From: Serratia sp. AKBS12 | GTDB taxonomy: Bacteria > Pseudomonadota > Gammaproteobacteria > Enterobacterales > Enterobacteriaceae | Assembly (NCBI RefSeq): GCF_024793895.1 | Contig: NZ_JANUSB010000007.1 | Span: 291,229-355,228, forward strand | Reading direction: 5' to 3' | Length of the DNA stretch: 64,000 nt | In this document: positions 55,684 through 64,000 of the stretch, piece by piece | Layout: each line of letters opens with the position of its first letter | How positions within the stretch are numbered: the first letter of the stretch is position 1 | The notes under the pieces: model-generated | What the model saw: the letters and a program-made list of their open reading frames with translations, nothing else | Told to the model about the DNA's origin: nothing | The model's database searches: none | Translations under genes and position numbers: made by a program

Positions 55684-55710
55684 TAAAAAAACCCGCCCCT
55701 GACAGGCGGG
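55684..55710 (-). terminator. Rho-independent terminator of fadBA
   Basis: Read leftward: CCCGCC, seven-base loop, GGCGGG, followed by seven T (the A-run at 55685-55691 on the plus strand). About 70 bases after the fadA stop. Confidence 0.9.
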
Positions 55711-55777
55711 AAGTACGGCAACAAAACGTGCGCGACGACCCGGCATTGGCTGCCGGGATGGTCGAAGATAGACACAG

Positions 55778-59141
<3,364 letters not shown>

Positions 59142-59167
59142 GTCTATCTCCTGAATCAGCGCATGTG

Positions 59168-59184
59168 ATCTGGTATGACCAGAT
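59168..59184 (-). promoter_or_regulatory. FadR operator upstream of fadB
   Basis: ATCTGGT, ATG, ACCAGAT: a 17-base palindrome that matches the E. coli fadBA FadR site as I recall it except for the centre. It lies 27 bases before the fadB start, suited to repression released by long-chain acyl-CoA. The rest of the 300-base gap to pepQ is AT-rich near fadB, with no further gene. Confidence 0.8.
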
Positions 59185-59441
59185 GAGGCTGAGTGTGGTT
59201 TTTATGTTAACAATATGCAAATGGAACATTGCGTTTTTGCAGCGTCGATCACAGCCGGTTAAATTAAATTACTGATTTATATGTTTATTAGATTTCATTC
59301 GTTTGGCAGGTTTACCCGTGGGTTTCACCACGGTTAGGTTAGTTTGCGAAGCGTTTCGCATGCCTGACGGGGGAGGGTTGGAGCGCAGAATCAGTGTGTT
59401 AAGATGGCGCATTCCGATCTCGAGGGCATAAGGGTACTGTG

Positions 59442-60773
59442 ATGGAAACGCTGGCTTCTTTGTATAATGACCACCTGGCTGAACTGCAACGACGCGCGCA
59501 GGAACTGTTGGCGCGTAATAATCTGGATGCGTTGCTGATTCATTCCGGCGAACTGCAACGGGTATTTCAAGATGACCATCATTACCCGTTTAAAGTTAAT
59601 GCACATTTCAAGGCCTGGGTACCGGTAACCTCAGTGCCGAACTGTTGGTTGTGGGTCGACGGCGTCAACAGACCGAAGCTGTGGTTCTATTCGCCAGTAG
59701 ATTACTGGCATAGCGTAGAAGCGCTGCCAGACAGTTTCTGGACCAAGGCGATCGAACTGATGCCGTTGGCCAATGCCAATGATATTGCTCAACTGCTGCC
59801 ACCACAGCGTGAGAGGGTGGGGTACATTGGTTATGCGCCGCAACGTGCACGAGATTTGGGCATCAGCGCAGAGAACATCAATCCGCAGGCGGTATTGAAT
59901 TACCTCGATTTTCACCGTTCGATCAAAACCGGTTATGAGCAGGCATGCATGCGTGAAGCGCAGAAGACTGCGGTAATGGGTCACCGTGCGGCGCATGAAG
60001 CATTTCTCTCCGGCATGAGCGAATTTGACATCAATCTGGCCTATCTGACCGCTACGGGGCATCGCGATACCGATGTGCCTTACGACAATATTGTTGCGCT
60101 CAATGAACATGCTTCCGTACTGCACTATACCAAGCTGGATCACCAGCCTCCGGCCGAGATGCGCAGTTTCCTGATCGACGCCGGTGCCGAATACAATGGC
60201 TATGCGGCCGATTTGACGCGTACTTATGCGGCGCAGAGCGGCAGTGATTTTGCCCAGTTGGTAAAAGATCTCAACGACGAGCAACTGGCGTTGATTGAAA
60301 CCCTCAAACCCGGCGTGCGTTACACGGACTATCATGTGCAGATGCATCAGCGTATTGCCAAGCTTTTGAAGAAGCACCAACTGGTGAATGACATCAGTGA
60401 AGAGGCTATGGTGGAGCATGGTATTACCTGCCCATTCCTACCGCATGGTCTGGGTCATCCACTGGGTTTGCAGGTGCATGACGCCGCAGGCTTTATGCAG
60501 GATGAAAACGGCACACATCTGGCTGCGCCGAGCAAGTATCCCTTCCTGCGTTGTACGCGTGTACTGCAACCGGGCATGGTGTTGACCATCGAACCGGGGT
60601 TGTACTTTATTGAATCGCTGTTGGCACCGTGGCGCGGCGGTGAATTCGGCAAGCACTTTGCCTGGGAACGTATCGAAGCGCTGAAGCCTTACGGCGGCAT
60701 TCGTATTGAAGACAACATCATCATTCACGAAAAACGCGTAGAAAACATGACGCGCGATCTTAATCTGGCCTGA
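59442..60773 (+). CDS. pepQ: Xaa-Pro dipeptidase PepQ
   Basis: 443-residue prolidase (same length as E. coli) of the pita-bread metallopeptidase fold. Metal ligands: Asp in [17 protein letters not shown] (both Asp), His in [14 protein letters not shown], Glu in [10 protein letters not shown] and the final Glu in IRIEDNI. Cleaves Xaa-Pro dipeptides. ATG at 59442, directly after an in-frame GTG at 59439. The stop overlaps yigZ (TGATG). Confidence 0.97.
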   Translation: METLASLYNDHLAELQRRAQELLARNNLDALLIHSGELQRVFQDDHHYPFKVNAHFKAWVPVTSVPNCWLWVDGVNRPKLWFYSPVDYWHSVEALPDSFWTKAIELMPLANANDIAQLLPPQRERVGYIGYAPQRARDLGISAENINPQAVLNYLDFHRSIKTGYEQACMREAQKTAVMGHRAAHEAFLSGMSEFDINLAYLTATGHRDTDVPYDNIVALNEHASVLHYTKLDHQPPAEMRSFLIDAGAEYNGYAADLTRTYAAQSGSDFAQLVKDLNDEQLALIETLKPGVRYTDYHVQMHQRIAKLLKKHQLVNDISEEAMVEHGITCPFLPHGLGHPLGLQVHDAAGFMQDENGTHLAAPSKYPFLRCTRVLQPGMVLTIEPGLYFIESLLAPWRGGEFGKHFAWERIEALKPYGGIRIEDNIIIHEKRVENMTRDLNLA

Positions 60774-61387
60774 TGCACGCTTACCCGATCCCTGCGGCCG
60801 TCATCAGTGTGAATGAAGAAATAAAAAAGAGCCGCTTCATTACCTTTTTGGCGCCGACCTGTGGAATAGATGCGGCTAAGGCATTTATTCAACAGGTCCG
60901 GGAAGAACATCCCACGGCCCGGCATCATTGCTGGGCTTTTGTTGCCGGTGCGCCGACTGATTCGCAGCAATTGGGTTTTTCCGATGATGGCGAGCCGTCC
61001 GGTACGGCTGGCAAACCCATCCTGGCCCAACTGATGGGTAGCGGTATTGGCGAAGTCACCGCGGTAGTGGTGCGCTATTACGGTGGTATCAAACTGGGTA
61101 CCGGCGGTTTGGTTAAAGCCTATGGCAATGGCGTGCAGCAGGCGTTGAAGCAACTGACGTTGATCAGCAAAGTACCGCAGTTGGAATATACTTTGCTGTG
61201 TGACTATGGGCAGTTGGCGCTGGTTGAAAATTTGTTGCAGCAAATGGAAGGGCAGATTGTGCACGGGGAGTATGGCGCGCAGGTATCGTTGCGCCTGGCG
61301 TTGCCGGCAACCGGCGTCGAGGCGTTCGGCAATAAATTACGTGATCTGAGTCGCGGTAATTTGCAATTAGCCCCTATTTCGCAATAA
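60773..61387 (+). CDS. yigZ: IMPACT-family protein YigZ
   Basis: 204-residue UPF0029/IMPACT family protein (same length as E. coli YigZ). N-terminal IMPACT domain: KKSRFITFLAPTCG, HPTARHHCWAFVAG, FSDDGEPSGTAGKPIL and VVRYYGGIKLGTGGLVKAYG; C-terminal ferredoxin-like domain. Precise function is not established. Translationally coupled to pepQ and 34 bases before trkH. Confidence 0.94.
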   Translation: MHAYPIPAAVISVNEEIKKSRFITFLAPTCGIDAAKAFIQQVREEHPTARHHCWAFVAGAPTDSQQLGFSDDGEPSGTAGKPILAQLMGSGIGEVTAVVVRYYGGIKLGTGGLVKAYGNGVQQALKQLTLISKVPQLEYTLLCDYGQLALVENLLQQMEGQIVHGEYGAQVSLRLALPATGVEAFGNKLRDLSRGNLQLAPISQ

Positions 61388-61421
61388 TCCCCCCAACTGA
61401 ATTGCTAAGGATCGTGCTGAA

Positions 61422-62873
61422 ATGCATTTTCGCGCCATAACCCGTATCGTTGGTTTGCTGGTCATCTTATTCTCGGGGACGATGTTTATCCCTGGTTTGG
61501 TGGCGTTGATTTACCGTGACGGGGCCGGGCGGGCGTTTACACAGACCTTCTTTGTGGCGGTGACCATCGGGCTGATGCTCTGGTGGCCAAACCGGAAACA
61601 GAAAAACGAATTGAAACCCCGCGAGGGTTTTTTAATTGTCGTCCTGTTCTGGACGGTGCTGGGTAGCGTAGGGGCATTGCCTTTCCTGTTTTCCGAACGG
61701 CCCAACCTTTCCCTTACCGATGCTTTCTTCGAGTCATTCTCCGGCTTGACCACCACCGGCGCGACTACCTTGGTCGGCCTGGATTCTTTGCCAAAGGCGA
61801 TTTTATTTTATCGTCAGATGCTGCAATGGATGGGGGGGATGGGGATCATCGTGCTGGCCGTGGCCATTTTGCCGATTCTCGGCGTCGGTGGCATGCAGCT
61901 TTACCGGGCCGAAATGCCCGGCCCGTTGAAAGACAACAAGATGCGGCCACGTATTGCCGAAACGGCGAAGACCTTGTGGCTGATTTACGTACTGTTGACC
62001 ATCGCTTGCGCTTTGGCATTGTGGGGCGCGGGCATGTCGGTATTCGACGCGATCGGCCACAGTTTTTCGACCATCGCCATTGGCGGGTTTTCCACCCATG
62101 ACGCCAGCATCGGTTATTACGCCAGTCCTACCATCAATACCATTATTGCGGTGTTCCTGCTGATATCAGGATGTAACTACGGTTTGCACTTTGCCTTGTT
62201 GAGTGGCCGAAACCTAAAGGTTTACTGGCGCGACCCGGAGTTTCGCATGTTCATTTTTGTGCAGCTCACGCTGGTGGTGGTTTGCACGGTGATACTCTGG
62301 TGGCATGGTGTTTATCAATCTGGGCTGGAAACCGTCAATCAGGCTTTCTTCCAGGTGGTATCAATGGCAACCACGGCCGGCTTCACTACCGACAGTATCG
62401 CCAAGTGGCCGCTGTTTTTGCCGATGTTGTTGCTGTGCTCGGCCTTCATCGGCGGCTGTGCCGGTTCGACCGGCGGCGGTCTGAAAGTGATCCGTATTTT
62501 GCTGCTGTATCTGCAAGGGTCGCGTGAACTGAAAAGGCTGGTGCACCCCAATGCTGTCTACACGATCAAACTTGGCAACCGCGCACTGCCGGAGCGTATC
62601 CTGGAAGCCGTATGGGGCTTTTTCTCGGCTTATGCTCTGGTGTTTATCATCAGTATGCTGGCGATCATCGCCACCGGTGTAGATGACTTCTCGGCGTTTG
62701 CCGCCGTGACTGCAACATTGAACAACCTGGGACCGGGACTGGGGGTGGTTGCGGATAACTTCACCACCATGCCACCGCCGGCAAAATGGATACTCGTATT
62801 GACCATGCTATTCGGCCGACTGGAGGTATTCACTCTGCTCGTTCTGTTTACGCCTACGTTCTGGCGTGAATGA
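61422..62873 (+). CDS. trkH: Trk potassium uptake channel TrkH
   Basis: 483-residue membrane subunit of the TrkAH potassium system (same length as E. coli). Four imperfect P-loop repeats supply the selectivity filter: [32 protein letters not shown] and [10 protein letters not shown]. About ten membrane helices. ATG at 61422, with AAGGATCG eleven bases upstream. Confidence 0.97.
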   Translation: MHFRAITRIVGLLVILFSGTMFIPGLVALIYRDGAGRAFTQTFFVAVTIGLMLWWPNRKQKNELKPREGFLIVVLFWTVLGSVGALPFLFSERPNLSLTDAFFESFSGLTTTGATTLVGLDSLPKAILFYRQMLQWMGGMGIIVLAVAILPILGVGGMQLYRAEMPGPLKDNKMRPRIAETAKTLWLIYVLLTIACALALWGAGMSVFDAIGHSFSTIAIGGFSTHDASIGYYASPTINTIIAVFLLISGCNYGLHFALLSGRNLKVYWRDPEFRMFIFVQLTLVVVCTVILWWHGVYQSGLETVNQAFFQVVSMATTAGFTTDSIAKWPLFLPMLLLCSAFIGGCAGSTGGGLKVIRILLLYLQGSRELKRLVHPNAVYTIKLGNRALPERILEAVWGFFSAYALVFIISMLAIIATGVDDFSAFAAVTATLNNLGPGLGVVADNFTTMPPPAKWILVLTMLFGRLEVFTLLVLFTPTFWRE

Positions 62874-62892
62874 TCCTATAAGGGGTAACGCC

Positions 62893-63426
62893 ATGAAGGC
62901 ACTGATTCTGTATTCGAGTCGCGATGGACAAACACGCGCTATTGCTTCTTATATAGCAAGCCAACTGCAGGATACGCTCAGCTGTGACGTGATAGATTTG
63001 CTGCAGGCCGATAATGTCGATCTTGATCAGTATCAACGCATCATGATCGGTGCATCTATTCGTTACGGTCATTTCCATCCGGCGTTGGATAAGTTTGTTA
63101 AAAGTCACGCCGCGCGCTTGAACCAACTGCCGAGCGCTTTTTTCTCGGTGAACCTGACGGCGCGGAAACCGGAAAAGCGTTCACCGCAGACTAATGGCTA
63201 TACGCGCAAGTTCCTGCTTGCTTCGCCGTGGCAGCCTACGCAGTGTGCGGTGTTCGCCGGCGCATTGCGTTATCCGCGCTACCGCTGGTTTGACCGCATC
63301 ATGATTCAATTTATTATGCGCATGACCGGCGGGGAAACGGATAGCAGTAAAGAAGTGGAATACACAAATTGGCAGGAAGTAGACCGCTTTGCCCAGGAAT
63401 TCCGCCAGCTGCCGTACGAAAAGTAA
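62893..63426 (+). CDS. hemG: Menaquinone-dependent protoporphyrinogen oxidase HemG
   Basis: 177-residue flavodoxin-like enzyme (E. coli 181) oxidising protoporphyrinogen IX to protoporphyrin IX with electrons passed to quinone. FMN-binding [19 protein letters not shown] at the N-terminus, [14 protein letters not shown] and the long insertion loop [14 protein letters not shown] typical of HemG. ATG at 62893 follows AAGGGG; a frame opening at 62866 overlaps trkH and has no support. Confidence 0.96.
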   Translation: MKALILYSSRDGQTRAIASYIASQLQDTLSCDVIDLLQADNVDLDQYQRIMIGASIRYGHFHPALDKFVKSHAARLNQLPSAFFSVNLTARKPEKRSPQTNGYTRKFLLASPWQPTQCAVFAGALRYPRYRWFDRIMIQFIMRMTGGETDSSKEVEYTNWQEVDRFAQEFRQLPYEK

Positions 63427-63428
63427 CG

Positions 63429-63453
63429 AAAACGCTGCCTTGTGCAGCGTTTT
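63429..63453 (+). terminator. Terminator after hemG
   Basis: Ten-base perfect arms AAAACGCTGC and GCAGCGTTTT around CTTGT; the T-tract is the 3' end of the stem. It begins two bases after the hemG stop and separates it from the rRNA promoters. Confidence 0.85.
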
Positions 63454-63475
63454 GTCGAAAAAAGCCGCGCTTGAA

Positions 63476-63532
63476 AAGTTTTTTGAAATTAGGGGTTGCG
63501 GCCTTCTGAGAACTCCCTATAATGCGCCTCCA
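63476..63532 (+). promoter_or_regulatory. rRNA operon promoter P1 with UP element
   Basis: AT-rich UP-like element (AAGTTTTTTGAAATTA), -35 TTGCGG at 63496-63501, 16-base spacer, -10 TATAAT at 63518-63523, then the GC-rich discriminator GCGCCTCC expected for stringent control, with likely start A at 63532. The TATAATGCGCC start is nearly identical to E. coli rrn P1. Confidence 0.85.
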
Positions 63533-63604
63533 CTGACCGGGAACAACGACTGCTTAAGCGCAGGACGCACCACCCAGTCAGTGAGACGAAAGCGAAATAA
63601 ACGC

Positions 63605-63640
63605 TTGACTCTCAGGGCGAAAAGCGTAGTATACGCAGCC
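63605..63640 (+). promoter_or_regulatory. rRNA operon promoter P2
   Basis: -35 TTGACT at 63605-63610, 16-base spacer, -10 TAGTAT at 63627-63632, about 110 bases after P1. Typical layout of the second, more constitutive rrn promoter. Confidence 0.8.
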
Positions 63641-63667
63641 CGCGCCGATGAGTTTTATCTCCGGCGA

Positions 63668-63680
63668 TGCTCTTTAACAA
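63668..63680 (+). promoter_or_regulatory. rrn leader antitermination boxA
   Basis: TGCTCTTTAACAA matches enterobacterial boxA, bound as RNA by NusB-NusE to form the ribosomal antitermination complex. Followed by boxC-like GTGTGGGCACT at about 63695. The leader between here and the 16S start carries the 5' strand of the RNase III processing stem. Confidence 0.88.
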
Positions 63681-63832
63681 TTTATCAGACAATCTGTGTG
63701 GGCACTCACAAGACGATATCCAGCTGCTTCGGCAGCAAAAAAATATCAAGTCTTGAAGAGTGACTACTGAAGTAAAATTCATTTAGTGAATCTTTGAGCA
63801 CCGCTTCACGAGTTGAAGCAAATCAAGCTTTT

Positions 63833-64000
63833 AATTGAAGAGTTTGATCATGGCTCAGATTGAACGCTGGCGGCAGGCCTAACACATGCAAGTCGAGCGG
63901 TAGCACAGGAGAGCTTGCTCTCTGGGTGACGAGCGGCGGACGGGTGAGTAATGTCTGGGAAACTGCCCGATGGAGGGGGATAACCACTGGAAACGGTGGC
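63833..64000 (+). rRNA. rrs: 16S ribosomal RNA, 5' part (cut by window end)
   Basis: Begins AATTGAAGAGTTTGATCATG and continues GGCTCAGATTGAACGCTGGC, the conserved 5' end of 16S rRNA, then the V1 loop CACAGGAGAGCTTGCTCTCTG. Only about 168 of roughly 1,540 bases lie in the window. Position after hemG corresponds to rrnA of E. coli. The V1 loop is of a type I recall from Serratia outside S. marcescens; a database match would decide. Confidence 0.97.

Noticed and set aside
55661..55691. Inverted repeat GCCTGC/GCAGGC flanked by T-run on the left and A-run on the right, considered as the fre terminator
   Set aside because: The tract order is reversed for a plus-strand terminator (T before, A after), and the real stem for the leftward fadBA terminator is the neighbouring CCCGCC/GGCGGG. 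I see no clear terminator for fre.

Overview
The window is chromosomal DNA from a member of the Enterobacterales, most probably Serratia. Gene order follows two blocks of the E. coli backbone: yhhM-yhhL-rsmD-ftsYEX-rpoH-panM-liv-ugp-yhhA, and udp-rmuC-ubiEJB-tatABCD-rfaH-ubiD-fre-fadAB-pepQ-yigZ-trkH-hemG-rrs. The proteins are highly similar to their E. coli counterparts as I recall them. The 16S rRNA start at the right edge has a V1 loop that I recall as Serratia-like (liquefaciens/plymuthica/proteamaculans type). The genus call is from memory, not from a search.

Layout. 1-2.0 kb: a FidL-like membrane protein and a divergent, possibly decaying winged-helix regulator. 2.0-8.0 kb: small envelope proteins, 16S methyltransferase RsmD, the ftsYEX operon (SRP receptor and divisome ABC complex) and heat-shock sigma factor rpoH. 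8.0-11.7 kb: panM followed in one translationally coupled operon by two uncharacterised exported proteins (DUF3142 and a TPR-like protein). These occupy the place where E. coli has livJ. 12-17 kb: livKHMGF branched-chain amino-acid importer, with one ERIC element inside and another after it, then a PLP aminotransferase. 18.5-23.8 kb: Pho-box-driven ugpBAECQ for glycerol-3-phosphate and glycerophosphodiesters. 23.8-28.5 kb: yhhA, bioP (yigM), metR and metE with candidate MetJ and MetR sites.

28.5-41.8 kb is the most accessory-looking stretch. It holds a three-gene iron-complex-family ABC importer behind a Zur-like palindrome, an AraC regulator (yijO), and a divergent cluster built around the glycyl-radical enzyme PflD with its activase PflC, a fructose-like PTS (frwB, frwC, frwD, ptsA) and fructose-6-phosphate aldolase fsaB. 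The E. coli neighbour gldA is absent. A dienelactone-hydrolase-family gene follows.

41.8-64 kb: udp with paired CRP sites, a tyrosine phosphatase and a DedA protein inserted before rmuC, ubiquinone genes (ubiE, ubiJ, ubiB, ubiD), the Tat translocase, tatD, rfaH, pepE, fre, the fadBA beta-oxidation complex with a FadR operator, pepQ, yigZ, trkH, hemG, and finally an rRNA operon promoter region and the first about 170 bases of 16S rRNA. I see no prophage, insertion sequence, integron, CRISPR array or tRNA gene. The best leads for undescribed biology are the panM-linked DUF3142/TPR pair, the Zur-box ABC importer and the PflD/PTS cluster.
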